64,000 nucleotides of DNA from Lysobacter_I brunescens. Lineage in GTDB: Bacteria > Pseudomonadota > Gammaproteobacteria > Xanthomonadales > Xanthomonadaceae. The stretch covers positions 310,001-374,000 of the forward strand of contig NZ_JBHTIF010000002.1 of the NCBI RefSeq assembly GCF_042677005.1, written 5' to 3'. Under the pieces are notes generated by a model. That model ran no database searches and was not told the origin of the DNA. It saw only the letters and a list, made by a program, of their open reading frames with translations. The position numbers and the translations under genes were made by a program. Positions 10,025 to 20,111 of the stretch are shown piece after piece (within the stretch, counting starts at the first letter, position 1; each line of letters opens with the position of its first letter).

Positions 10025-10564
10025 TCAGCGCGCGGCCAGCAGCACCAGCACCGCGCCGGTCCCGCCCTGTGCGGGCGGCGCCGAATGGAACGCCAGCACG
10101 TCCGCGCGCTGGCGCAGCAGCCGGTCGACGAGGTTCTTGAGCGTCGGCACGCCGTCGGGCGCATGCAGTCCCTTGCCATGGATCACGCGCACGCAGGTAT
10201 AGCCGGCGTCCACGGTTTCGCGCAGGAAGCGACGCAGCATCGCCTCGGCCTGCGCGCTGGCGGCCAGATGCAGGTCGAGTTCGTCCTGTGCGGCGTACTC
10301 GCCCCGCGCCAACCGCTTGAGCACGCGCGGCGGCACCTCGTCGCGGCGATGGCTCAGGGTGTCGCCGGCCAGCAGCGGGGCTTCGTCGAGCGCACGCTGG
10401 AACTCGCTGCGCGCATCCGCCTCATCGAGGTCGCGCATGCGCGTGGTCGGCCGTGGCCTCGGCTTCGGAGGCGGCGCGGGCGGCGCCGGCAGTTCGCGCA
10501 CCGGTCCGATCGCGGTGCGGAACAGGGCGGCATCGTCGTCGTCGGGAGGCGTCTGCGCGGTCAT
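10025..10564 (-). CDS. Smr-domain endonuclease-like protein
   Basis: 179 residues. The Smr domain occupies roughly residues 95-179: DELDLHLAASAQAEAMLRRF contains the DLH motif, RVIHGKG the HGxG motif, and HSAPPAQGGTGAVLVLL the C-terminal GGxGA motif. The N-terminal ~60 residues are Pro/Arg-rich, as in proteobacterial YfcN/SmrB-like proteins. SmrB cleaves mRNA at collided ribosomes in E. coli; whether this is the SmrB orthologue cannot be decided from sequence alone. It is convergent with the small lipoprotein gene and divergent from surE. Confidence 0.88.
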   Translation of the reverse strand: MTAQTPPDDDDAALFRTAIGPVRELPAPPAPPPKPRPRPTTRMRDLDEADARSEFQRALDEAPLLAGDTLSHRRDEVPPRVLKRLARGEYAAQDELDLHLAASAQAEAMLRRFLRETVDAGYTCVRVIHGKGLHAPDGVPTLKNLVDRLLRQRADVLAFHSAPPAQGGTGAVLVLLAAR

Positions 10565-10702
10565 GCAGGGATGCTAGCAGGCTTCGCGGACACCACGAAT
10601 TCCGCTGATCCTGACGCATGAGACGCCATCGCCGCGCCGCGCGGGGTGCGGATGACCACTGCGATTGGATATGATTCGGCTTTGTTTTCGAGCCGAGACC
10701 GC

Positions 10703-11506
10703 ATGCGCATCCTGGTCAGCAACGACGATGGCGTCGACGCCCCCGGCATCCGGGTTCTGGCCGAGGGCCTGCGCTCGGCGGGGCACGAGGTCCTGGTGGT
10801 CGCTCCCGACCGCGACCGGTCCGGCGCCAGCAATTCGCTGACCCTCGACATGCCGATCCGCGTGGTCCGCCAGGACGATGCCACCTGGCGCGTCCACGGT
10901 ACGCCCACCGACTGCGTCCACGTGGCCATCACCGGGATGCTCGAGCGCGAGCCGGACATCGTGGTCTCCGGCATCAACAATACCGCTAACCTGGGCGATG
11001 ACGTGATCTACTCCGGCACCGTCGCCGCCGCGATGGAAGGCCGCTTTCTCGGCCTGCCCGCCGTCGCGGTGTCCCTGGTCACCGCCGATCACAAGGGTCT
11101 GCACTACGAGACCGCCGCGCGCGCGGCCGCCGAGATCGTCGCGCGCCTGCGCGTCGATCCGCTGCCGGCCGACACCATCCTGAACGTGAACGTCCCGGAC
11201 CTGCCGTGGGACGAGATCGCCGGCTTCGAAGTCACCCGCCTGGGCAACCGCCACCGCGCCGAAGCCTGTACGCCGCAGGAAGACCCGCGTGGCCGCCAGT
11301 GGTGGTGGATTGGCGCCGCCGGTCCCGAACAGGACGCCGGCCCCGGTACCGATTTCCACGCCGTGCGTCGCGGCTGCATCTCGATCACCCCGATCCATGT
11401 CGACCTGACCCGCTACCAGGCGCTGGAACATGTCGCCAGCTGGGTCGGCGGCCTGGCCGCATCGCTGCGCGAGGATGGCGTTTCGAACGAGGGCGATGCC
11501 GCATGA
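10703..11506 (+). CDS. surE: 5'-nucleotidase SurE
   Basis: Metal-dependent nucleoside 5'-phosphatase linked to stationary-phase survival. 267 residues. The N-terminal metal site MRILVSNDDGVDAPGIRVLA and the SGINNTANLGDDVIYSGTVA loop are characteristic. An upstream in-frame ATG at 10646 would add 19 residues but family members begin at MRILVSNDDG. The stop overlaps the pcm start (ATGA), the standard surE-pcm coupling. Confidence 0.97.
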   Translation: MRILVSNDDGVDAPGIRVLAEGLRSAGHEVLVVAPDRDRSGASNSLTLDMPIRVVRQDDATWRVHGTPTDCVHVAITGMLEREPDIVVSGINNTANLGDDVIYSGTVAAAMEGRFLGLPAVAVSLVTADHKGLHYETAARAAAEIVARLRVDPLPADTILNVNVPDLPWDEIAGFEVTRLGNRHRAEACTPQEDPRGRQWWWIGAAGPEQDAGPGTDFHAVRRGCISITPIHVDLTRYQALEHVASWVGGLAASLREDGVSNEGDAA

Positions 11507-12186
11507 CCGCGCGCATGCGCCTGCAGCCCGAAGCCATCGGCATGGGCATGACCTCGCAGCGCGTGCGCGATCGCCTGATCGAGCGCCTGCGCGAACAAGG
11601 CATCCGCGACGAGCGCGTGCTCAACGCTATCCGCACCGTGCCTCGCCACCTGTTCGTCGATGAAGCCCTGGCCGCGCGTGCCTACGAGGACAACGCGCTG
11701 CCGATCGGCCATGGCCAGACCATTTCGCAGCCCTGGGTCGTCGCACGCATGACCGAGGCCCTGTTCGAGGACGGCGCGCAGCCGAAGAAGGTGCTGGAAG
11801 TCGGGACCGGATCCGGCTACCAGGCCGCGATCCTCGCCGCGCTGGGTCTGGAAGTGCATACGGTCGAACGCATCGGCGACCTGCTGCGCACCGCGCGCAA
11901 GCGTTTCCGCAATCTCGGTCTGAACGTGCGCAGCAAGCACGACGACGGTCGCATCGGCTGGCCCGAGAACGGCCCGTTCGATGCCATCGTGGTCACCGCC
12001 GCCGCGCCGGCGCTGGTCGACGCGTTGACCGAACAGCTCGCCCCGGGCGGCACGCTGGTCGCGCCGGTGGGCGGCAGCGGCGGACAGTCTCTGGTCAAAC
12101 TGCGCAAGGACGCCGATGGTGCGATCGAGCGCATCGAACTGGCATCCGTGGTGTTCGTGCCGCTGCTCTCGGGCATGGTGGACTGA
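11503..12186 (+). CDS. pcm: protein-L-isoaspartate O-methyltransferase
   Basis: Methylates isoaspartyl residues of aged proteins using S-adenosylmethionine. 227 residues. Motif VLEVGTGSGYQAAILAALG is the SAM-binding loop, preceded by GHGQTISQPWVVARMTEAL, typical of the family. ATG at 11503 overlaps the surE stop. The stop shares its last base with the ATG of the following membrane protein gene, so surE-pcm-exoD-like-nlpD read as one operon. Confidence 0.96.
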   Translation: MTARMRLQPEAIGMGMTSQRVRDRLIERLREQGIRDERVLNAIRTVPRHLFVDEALAARAYEDNALPIGHGQTISQPWVVARMTEALFEDGAQPKKVLEVGTGSGYQAAILAALGLEVHTVERIGDLLRTARKRFRNLGLNVRSKHDDGRIGWPENGPFDAIVVTAAAPALVDALTEQLAPGGTLVAPVGGSGGQSLVKLRKDADGAIERIELASVVFVPLLSGMVD

Positions 12187-12824
12187 TGACGAAGACCCCG
12201 TTTCCCGATGCTTCCCTCGGCGAACAGCTCGCCAAGGTCATCGACCAGCTTCCGCCCGATGCGCTCAGCCTGCAGGAACTGCTCGACGTGTTCGGTGACG
12301 AAGGCCTGTTGCTGGTCACCATCCTGCTGACCCTGGTGTTCCTGATTCCCGTCTCGATTCCTGGCGTCAGCACGGTGTTCGGTGCGGCGATCCTGCTGGT
12401 CGGCATCAGTCGCCTGATCGGCCGTCCGCTGTGGCTGCCGCAGCGCCTGCGCACGCGCGCGCTGCCTGCCGACAAGCTGCGCCCCGGCCTCACCGGTGGG
12501 CTGGTCTGGGTGCGGCGCCTGGAGAAGATCAGCCGTCCGCATCGCCTGCGCCTGCTGGCCGACGGCACTCCGGTGCGGCTGGTGAACGACCTCGCCTTCA
12601 TCCTCGCGGCCCTGCTGCTGATGGCGCCGTTCGGCTTCGTGCCCTTCAGCAACACGCTGCCCGCATTGGCGCTGCTGCTGTACGCCATCGGCTTCATCCA
12701 GCGCGACGGCGTCGCCGTGCTGCTCGGTCACCTGGCCAGCATCGGCACCATGATCTACTTCGGCGTGCTGATCAGCGGCGGCGGCCTCGCCGTGCGCGAA
12801 CTGCTGCAGAGGGTCGGGCTGTGA
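12186..12824 (+). CDS. ExoD-family membrane protein
   Basis: 212 residues with three or four hydrophobic segments: near 41-75 (LLLVTILLTLVFLIPVSIPG), near 134-170, and near 178-200. The pattern with LSLQELLDVFGDEGLLL then IPGVSTVFGAAILLVGISRL, and a repeated half (NDLAFILAALLLMAPFGFVP), fits the exopolysaccharide synthesis ExoD family. The function of these proteins is poorly defined. It starts on the last base of pcm and its stop overlaps the nlpD start. In related genomes a small membrane protein also sits between pcm and nlpD. Confidence 0.8.
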   Translation: MTKTPFPDASLGEQLAKVIDQLPPDALSLQELLDVFGDEGLLLVTILLTLVFLIPVSIPGVSTVFGAAILLVGISRLIGRPLWLPQRLRTRALPADKLRPGLTGGLVWVRRLEKISRPHRLRLLADGTPVRLVNDLAFILAALLLMAPFGFVPFSNTLPALALLLYAIGFIQRDGVAVLLGHLASIGTMIYFGVLISGGGLAVRELLQRVGL

Positions 12825-13756
12825 TCCCTGCCGCTGTCACGGGCATGATGCTGCGCATCGCCGCGGCTGTGGCGCTCGCTGGGATGGTGATGCTCACCGG
12901 TTGCGCGAAGAGCACCGTGGTGCGCAGCCCGTCGGCATCGAGGGCGCCGGCATCCGCGGCACCTTCCCGGCCGCCGGCCAGTGGTAAGAGCATCACCGTG
13001 CGCAAGGGCGACACGCTCTACCGCATCGCGAAGGCGCAGGGCGTGAGCGCGCTCGACCTTGCGATGTGGAACCGCATCGCGCCGCCGTACACCATCCATC
13101 CCGGCCAGACCCTGCGCCTGTCGGCGCCCGAAGCGCCGAAGCCGACGCGGCCCAGCACGCCGCCACAGACGGCAGCGAACCGGCCCGCCCCGGGTGGATC
13201 GAATCCCGCCACCGGCAAGCCCGGTGATGCCGCCCGGCCGGGCGCGACCGACAAGCCTGCCACTGACAAGCCAGGCACCGACAAGCCCGGCGCGCGGCCG
13301 GTCGCGACGACGCCAACCCGCCCCGCGCCGGGAGCCGGTTCGGGCAAGCCCGCCGCCCCGGTCGCCACGCCCGCGCCCGACGCCGGTTTCGCCTGGCGCT
13401 GGCCGGCCGATGGCAGCATCGTCGGCCGCTTCATCGCCGGCGATCCCACCCGTCAGGGCATCGACATCGCCGGCAAGAGCGGCGCCCCGGTGCGCGCGGC
13501 GGCCGATGGCGTGGTCGTGTATTCCGGTGCCGGCCTCGTCGGTTACGGCGAACTCATCATCATCAAGCACAGCGAGCAATGGCTGTCGGCCTACGGCCAC
13601 AACCGCGCGCGGCTGGTCAACGAAGGCCAGCGCGTGAAAGCCGGCGAACAGATCGCCGAGATGGGCCGCAGCGGCGCTTCGCGGGACATGCTGCATTTCG
13701 AGATTCGCTACAACGGCAAGCCGCAGGATCCGCTGCTGGCGCTGCCGAAACGCTGA
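12821..13756 (+). CDS. nlpD: NlpD-like lipoprotein, LysM plus degenerate M23 (LytM) domain
   Basis: Outer-membrane lipoprotein that activates septal amidases in E. coli. Lipobox VMLTGC near residue 28; a LysM domain (SITVRKGDTLYRIAKAQGVS...IHPGQTLRL); a Pro/Thr/Lys/Gly linker with repeats of TDKP; then an M23 domain (RQGIDIAGKSGAPVRAAADG ... LHFEIRYNGKPQDPL). The zinc ligands of active LytM enzymes are absent (GIDIAG instead of HxGxD), as in E. coli NlpD, so it is an activator rather than a hydrolase. GTG at 12821 overlaps the previous stop; an ATG at 12845 would also give a good signal peptide. No rpoS follows, unlike in enterobacteria. Confidence 0.9.
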   Translation: MIPAAVTGMMLRIAAAVALAGMVMLTGCAKSTVVRSPSASRAPASAAPSRPPASGKSITVRKGDTLYRIAKAQGVSALDLAMWNRIAPPYTIHPGQTLRLSAPEAPKPTRPSTPPQTAANRPAPGGSNPATGKPGDAARPGATDKPATDKPGTDKPGARPVATTPTRPAPGAGSGKPAAPVATPAPDAGFAWRWPADGSIVGRFIAGDPTRQGIDIAGKSGAPVRAAADGVVVYSGAGLVGYGELIIIKHSEQWLSAYGHNRARLVNEGQRVKAGEQIAEMGRSGASRDMLHFEIRYNGKPQDPLLALPKR

Positions 13757-13788
13757 CCGCCCGCTTCAACGTCCGCAAGGAACCGCCG

Positions 13789-14637
13789 ATGCTGCGCCAT
13801 CGACTCGCCGTGCTCTGCCTGTTCGTTGTTGCCCTCATCGCGCCGCCGCTGCCCGCCGCCGCCGCCCAGGCGACGTCCGCCGCACCGCAGCCGCTGTCGA
13901 TCGGCGAAACCTTCACCCTCGATTCGAAGGTGATGGGCGAAACCCGGCGCATCAACGTCTACCTGCCGGCCGGCTACCACGAGCGCGCCGATGCGAAGGT
14001 CCCGGTGCTGTACATGCCCGATGGCGGCATCGCCGAGGATTTCCTGCACATCGCCGGCCTGATGCAGGTGTCGATGGCGAATGGCACGATGCGCCCGTTC
14101 ATGCTGGTCGGCATCGAGAACACCCAGCGTCGTCGCGACATGACCGGTCCGACCGATGTGGCATCGGACCGGAAGATCGCCCCGGTCGTCGGCGGCGCCG
14201 CGACCTTTCGTGCCTTCATCCGCGACGAGCTGATGCCGGAGATCGATCGCCGTTACCGCACCACGGGCGAAACCGCGATCATCGGCGAATCCGCCGCCGG
14301 CCTGTTCATCCTGGAAACTCTGGTGCTGGCGCCGGAGATGTTCGACGCGTACATCGCGATCGACCCGATGCTGTGGTGGAACAACAAGGCCTGGATGAAG
14401 GGTTTCCGGGGCTTCCTCGGCGCGCATCCTGATCTGCAGGCAAAGCTCTTCGTCGCGATGAGCAGCGAACCGATGATCGCCGAAACGGTGGTCTGGGTGC
14501 CGGCGGTCTTGCAGGACGCCGCGCCGAAGGGACTGGTCTGGCGCTTCCAGTCGCTGCCGGACGAAACCCACGGCACGGTGTTCCACCCCGCTGCGTTGCG
14601 CGCATTCCGCGCGCTGTTCGCGCCCGAACCGCGCTGA
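13789..14637 (+). CDS. secreted alpha/beta-hydrolase, esterase-D / siderophore-esterase type
   Basis: 282 residues. Signal peptide MLRHRLAVLCLFVVALIAPP ending in AAAAQ. The fold follows the putative-esterase (PF00756) pattern: RRINVYLPAGYHERADAKVP, VLYMPDGG, the nucleophile elbow AIIGESAAGLF with the catalytic Ser, and DETHGTVFHPAALRAF with the likely catalytic His. Such enzymes include ferric-enterobactin esterases, but the substrate here is unknown. A 32-base gap from nlpD with an AAGGA ribosome site suggests it may be the last gene of that operon. Confidence 0.82.
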   Translation: MLRHRLAVLCLFVVALIAPPLPAAAAQATSAAPQPLSIGETFTLDSKVMGETRRINVYLPAGYHERADAKVPVLYMPDGGIAEDFLHIAGLMQVSMANGTMRPFMLVGIENTQRRRDMTGPTDVASDRKIAPVVGGAATFRAFIRDELMPEIDRRYRTTGETAIIGESAAGLFILETLVLAPEMFDAYIAIDPMLWWNNKAWMKGFRGFLGAHPDLQAKLFVAMSSEPMIAETVVWVPAVLQDAAPKGLVWRFQSLPDETHGTVFHPAALRAFRALFAPEPR

Positions 14638-14643
14638 CGCGCG

Positions 14644-15273
14644 TCAGTCCCGCGTGACGCACAGCGAGCTGCATCGCGTGCGGTCGTTGCCCCAGGTGCG
14701 GAAGCCCGAAGTGTCGATGTGGATCGCCGTGGGCGTGTAGAAACCGAGGCCCATCCTCGCTTTCTTGCCGTGCGTGCGCCACCACGCGCACAGCGCGGTC
14801 ACGCTGCCGGGCCGCTCGGGCAGGTCGAAATCGATCGCGTTGTTCTGCAGGTGCTTGCTGCCCGATGCGCCGCCCGCGCAGCGGTTCACGCGCGCGTCGC
14901 GCCAGCCCGAGCGCGCCTGCGCCGGATCGAGTAGTCCCGCTGAGTGGAGTCGCGCGACCACGTGCAGCGTCGGTGCGATGTTCGGCTGCAGGGCGGGCGG
15001 GGGCGTGGCGAATTCGTCGTCCAGGCAGAGCCGCCAGCGGCGGGAAGTCTTCAGCAGGGCGTCCATCGGCATGACGTCCGCCAGCCCCTGACGTTCGAGA
15101 TGCGCGCGATAGCTCGCGACCTGTTCGCGATGCCCTGCATCGGCCCAGGCGTTGAAGCGCGGTTTCGCGGGTGCTCGCTGCGACACGGGTGCGCGATCGT
15201 TGCAGGCGGGCAGCAGCAGGAGCAGGGCAGGGACCAGGCAGGCCAGCGACCCCGGTCGCCGATGCCCAGCCAC
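14644..15273 (-). CDS. M15-type peptidoglycan peptidase, lipoprotein
   Basis: 209 residues. The start GTG at 15273 gives VAGHRRPGSLACLVPALLLL and the lipobox LLPAC; longer upstream frames have no signal. The C-terminal domain carries the zinc-ligand pattern of VanY/DUF882-type M15 peptidases: GSKHLQNNAIDFDL (His and Asp) and AIHIDT (third His). Cys pairs (NRCAGG, ALCAWW, TRCSSLC) may form disulfides in the periplasm. It follows the Mth938-like gene by only 4 bases and is convergent with the esterase gene. Substrate is inferred from family only. Confidence 0.75.
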   Translation of the reverse strand: MAGHRRPGSLACLVPALLLLLPACNDRAPVSQRAPAKPRFNAWADAGHREQVASYRAHLERQGLADVMPMDALLKTSRRWRLCLDDEFATPPPALQPNIAPTLHVVARLHSAGLLDPAQARSGWRDARVNRCAGGASGSKHLQNNAIDFDLPERPGSVTALCAWWRTHGKKARMGLGFYTPTAIHIDTSGFRTWGNDRTRCSSLCVTRD

Positions 15274-15277
15274 GGGC

Positions 15278-15652
15278 TCAGCCGGCGAGCACGAAGCCCG
15301 CGACCACGCGCCGGCCTTCGCTGGCCAGCACGTTGAAGGTGCGGGCGGCGGCGGCATTGGTCATCGTTTCCAGGCCAATGCCGCGCGAGAGACAGGCGGC
15401 CATCGTCGCCGCAGGCGGGAAAGCCTGGGTCGCGCCGCTGCCGAGCAGGACCAGTTCCGGGTCCAATGCGAGGAGCGGTTCGAGGTCGGCCGGCGTCATC
15501 GCGCGCACGTCGCGGACCGGCCAGTCTTCGACCAGTTGGCGCGGCGAGAGGATGAAGCTGCGGCGGAGTTCGCGCTCGTTGACCTTCGCATGGGCGCCGT
15601 CGGCGCCGCGGAGGAAATACTCGAAGTCGGGCTGTTCGAGATGGAGCAGCAT
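15278..15652 (-). CDS. Mth938-like domain protein (DUF498 family)
   Basis: 124 residues. The sequence MLLHLEQPDFEYFLRGADGA, then RRSFILSPRQLVEDWPV, DPELVLLGSGATQAFPP and AARTFNVLASEGRRVVAGFV match the Mth938-like family, which includes the mitochondrial complex I assembly factor NDUFAF3. The bacterial role is not established. It probably forms a two-gene operon with the downstream M15 peptidase. Confidence 0.85.
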   Translation of the reverse strand: MLLHLEQPDFEYFLRGADGAHAKVNERELRRSFILSPRQLVEDWPVRDVRAMTPADLEPLLALDPELVLLGSGATQAFPPAATMAACLSRGIGLETMTNAAAARTFNVLASEGRRVVAGFVLAG

Positions 15653-15722
15653 CGGCGGTCAGGCTCGGAAGAGGCGGCTCGGGAGGGGGCGAGGCCGGAC
15701 GCGAGGCCCGGCGACGCTGCCG

Positions 15723-16028
15723 TCAGGCCCTCGGCAGCACGATCTGCCGGTGGTCCTTGCTCTGGCGATACAGCACGGCGATGTTGCCGATGCGCTGGAC
15801 CAGCGCCGATCCGGTGCGTTCGACCAGATCGCCGATCATCGCGTCGCGGGCATCACGATCCTCGGCCGCCACGCGGATCTTGATCAACTCGTGGTGCTCC
15901 AGCGCCAGATCGACTTCGGCTGCCACGGCGTCCGTCACCCCCTTGGCTCCTACCTGGAGCATGGCCTTGAGGCCGTGGGCCTGGCCACGGAGGAATCGGA
16001 TCTGGGCGTTCGTCAGGGAGCTGGGCAT
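15723..16028 (-). CDS. yhbY: ribosome-associated RNA-binding protein YhbY (CRM domain)
   Basis: 101 residues forming one CRM domain: LTNAQIRFLRGQAHGLKAML, then QVGAKGVTDAV and ALEHHELIKIRVAAEDRDAR. YhbY binds pre-50S ribosomal particles in E. coli. ATG at 16028 is the family start. It is divergent from rlmE with 137 bases between start codons, the conserved yhbY/rlmE/ftsH arrangement. Confidence 0.93.
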   Translation of the reverse strand: MPSSLTNAQIRFLRGQAHGLKAMLQVGAKGVTDAVAAEVDLALEHHELIKIRVAAEDRDARDAMIGDLVERTGSALVQRIGNIAVLYRQSKDHRQIVLPRA

Positions 16029-16165
16029 GCAGTACGGGCGTGGATGGATCGTCGCGCAGGGTATCATGGCCCGCAGGCAGCCCGCTGGCCGGGCCTTGTC
16101 CGCGCCGGTCGTCGGCCCGGTCGACACCACTGCCTCCTTTCCCTTCCGAGCCCCGTATCCCCCGC

Positions 16166-16798
16166 ATGTCCCGCAGCAAGAGCAGCCACCGCTGGCTCAA
16201 GGAGCATTTCTCCGACCCCTACGTCAAGAAGGCGCAGGCCGAAGGCATGCGTTCCCGTGCCGCCTACAAGCTGGAGGAGCTGGTCGAACGCGACCGCCTG
16301 CTCAAGCCCGGCATGGCTGTGGTCGATCTCGGCGCGGCCCCGGGCGGCTGGTCGCAGTGGGTGCGCCAGAGTCTGGGCGACACCGGCCGGGTGGTCGCCC
16401 TGGATATCCTGGACATGCCTTCGCTGGCGGGGGTGGAGTTCATCTGCGGCGATTTCCGCGAGGACGCGGTCCTGGCCCAGCTGGAAGCCCTGCTGAATGG
16501 TCAGCCCGTGGACCTTGTGCTCTCGGACATGGCCCCCAATATGAGCGGCGTGGATGCCGTGGACCTGCCCCGGGCCATGCATCTGGCGGAACTGGCGATG
16601 GACTTCGCCGATCGCCACCTGCGTCCCGGGGGCACCTTCCTGATCAAGCTGTTCCAGGGGGTGGGGTTCGATGATTACGTCCGGGCCTTGCGCAAGCGCT
16701 ATGCTCGTGTCGTGATCCGCAAGCCGGCAGCGTCGCGCAAGCGTTCGCCCGAGGTGTACGCCCTGGCACAGGGCAAGCATGCGGCACCGGTCGGATGA
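16166..16798 (+). CDS. rlmE: 23S rRNA (uridine(2552)-2'-O)-methyltransferase RlmE
   Basis: Methylates U2552 in the A-loop of 23S rRNA. 210 residues. RAAYKLEELVERDRLLKPGM is the first family block, VVDLGAAPGGWSQWVRQSLG the SAM loop, VLSDMAPNMSGVDAVDL the catalytic Asp region, and LIKLFQGVGFDDYV the catalytic Lys region. ATG at 16166 fits family length. It precedes ftsH by 73 bases as in most gammaproteobacteria. Confidence 0.96.
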   Translation: MSRSKSSHRWLKEHFSDPYVKKAQAEGMRSRAAYKLEELVERDRLLKPGMAVVDLGAAPGGWSQWVRQSLGDTGRVVALDILDMPSLAGVEFICGDFREDAVLAQLEALLNGQPVDLVLSDMAPNMSGVDAVDLPRAMHLAELAMDFADRHLRPGGTFLIKLFQGVGFDDYVRALRKRYARVVIRKPAASRKRSPEVYALAQGKHAAPVG

Positions 16799-16871
16799 CC
16801 GGGTCGATGTCCAATCCGTTGTGTGATCTGACATGGCCCTTCGCGGGGCCGAGAGTGGAAGGAACAAGACC

Positions 16872-18779
<1,908 letters not shown>

Positions 18780-18811
18780 GCGCGCGGCGATCGCCCGAAA
18801 CAGCCCTGCAG

Positions 18812-18839
18812 ACGGCGCCGGCAACGGCGCCGTTCCTGT
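18812..18839 (+). terminator. rho-independent terminator after ftsH
   Basis: Perfect 9-bp stem ACGGCGCCG / CGGCGCCGT with a GCAA tetraloop, then TCCTGTTT. It separates ftsH from folP. Confidence 0.7.
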
Positions 18840-18911
18840 TTGTGGCCTGGACGATGCGGACGCGAGCAAAGACGCTAAGCTCTGCGCGGACCCGAATCGC
18901 GAATTCCGCCC

Positions 18912-19811
18912 ATGTTCGACATCTCCCCCCAGCTTGACTGCGCCGGCCGCGTGCTGGTGCTGGACCGCCCGCGCGTGATGGGCATCGTCAACGTCACGCC
19001 GGATTCCTTTTCCGATGGCGGCGAACACGCGAGCCTCGAGGCGGCCGTGGCGCATGCGCTGCGTCTGGCCGAGGAGGGCGCCGACATCCTCGACATCGGC
19101 GGCGAGTCGACACGGCCCGGTGCGGCCGAGGTGTCGATCGACGAGGAACTGGCCCGGGTGATCCCGGTGATCGAGCGTCTGGCGAAGGAGACCGCGCTGC
19201 CGATCAGCATCGATACCTCCAAGCCCGAGGTGATGCGCGCTGCGGTCGCGGCGGGCGCGGGCATGATCAACGATGTGTACGGGCTGCGTCGCGACGGCGC
19301 GCTCGACGCGGCGGCGGCACTGGGCGTGCCGGTGGTGCTGATGCACATGCAGGGCGAGCCGCGCTCGATGCAGCAGGCGCCGGAGTACGACGACGTGGTC
19401 GCCGAGGTGCATCGATTCCTCGCCGAGCGGATCTTCTCGGCCGAGATGGCCGGCATCGCGAAGAAGAAGATCGTCGTGGACCCGGGCTTCGGCTTCGGCA
19501 AGACCACCGCGCACAACCTTGCGCTGCTGGCGGGGCTGGAGCGTTTCGTCGACCTCGGCGTACCGGTGCTGGCCGGGCTGTCGCGCAAGCGCAGCATCGG
19601 CGAGCTGACCGGGCGCGAGGATGCTCAGGCGCGGGTGCATGGCTCGGTCGCCGCGCACCTGATCGCCGCGCAGCGCGGCGCGACGATCCTGCGCGTGCAC
19701 GATGTCGCCGCCACGGTCGACGCGATCAAGGTCTGGGATGCGGTCGCGAAGGTGCCTGCGCCCCGGCCCAAGGCCGCATCGCCGGGCATCCGCTGGCCGG
19801 ACGACGTCTGA
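18912..19811 (+). CDS. folP: dihydropteroate synthase
   Basis: Joins p-aminobenzoate to the pterin pyrophosphate in folate synthesis; target of sulfonamides. 299 residues. RVMGIVNVTPDSFSDGGEH and ILDIGGESTRPGA are the pterin and PABA loops; DTSKPEVMRAAVAAGAGMIN, KKIVVDPGFGFGKT and LAGLSRKRSIG complete the barrel motifs. ATG at 18912 lies just after AATTCCGCCC with no strong ribosome site. It follows ftsH as in many gammaproteobacteria, but glmM does not follow. Confidence 0.96.
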   Translation: MFDISPQLDCAGRVLVLDRPRVMGIVNVTPDSFSDGGEHASLEAAVAHALRLAEEGADILDIGGESTRPGAAEVSIDEELARVIPVIERLAKETALPISIDTSKPEVMRAAVAAGAGMINDVYGLRRDGALDAAAALGVPVVLMHMQGEPRSMQQAPEYDDVVAEVHRFLAERIFSAEMAGIAKKKIVVDPGFGFGKTTAHNLALLAGLERFVDLGVPVLAGLSRKRSIGELTGREDAQARVHGSVAAHLIAAQRGATILRVHDVAATVDAIKVWDAVAKVPAPRPKAASPGIRWPDDV

Positions 19812-19863
19812 TCTCGACGCGATCGGCGGCGGTGATGTTCCACGGATCCGGTCGGTGCTGCAG

Positions 19864-20088
19864 TTGTGCACAACCGCTGTGGACAAGGTGTGGCGTCTTC
19901 CTGTGGACAACCCTGCGCAGCCCAATGGTGGCGGGGGCTGCAGCTGGTCTGGTGAAATAATCGCCAGTGGTTTCGGGGCGATCCAGTGGCGAAAATTTGA
20001 TCGAACAGTCTGCGGGGCCCGTGAACGTTGGCCTGCAGCGGTTCATCCACAGACTTGCGCACGCGTTGTCCACAGCCGCTGTGGATCA
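19864..20088. other. cluster of DnaA-box-like 9-mers in the folP-alkB gap
   Basis: Within the 300-base gap between folP and alkB are TTGTGCACA (19864), TGTGGACAA (19878 and 19902), TCATCCACA (20043), TTGTCCACA (20066) and TGTGGATCA (20080). Each differs from TTATCCACA, or its complement, at one or two positions. The group splits into three boxes left and three right of a more AT-rich centre (GTGAAATAATC near 19952; GAAAATTTGATC near 19991). The density suggests a DnaA-binding locus such as a titration or reactivation site. No dnaA or gyrB flank is present, so an origin call is not supported here. Confidence 0.55.
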
Positions 20089-20111
20089 CGCCGCGAGACA
20101 TTCCATCCGGA

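Noticed and set aside
19812..20111. Chromosomal replication origin
   Set aside because: DnaA-box-like sites are present, but no dnaA, dnaN, gyrB, rpmH or parAB genes flank them; skew data would be needed.
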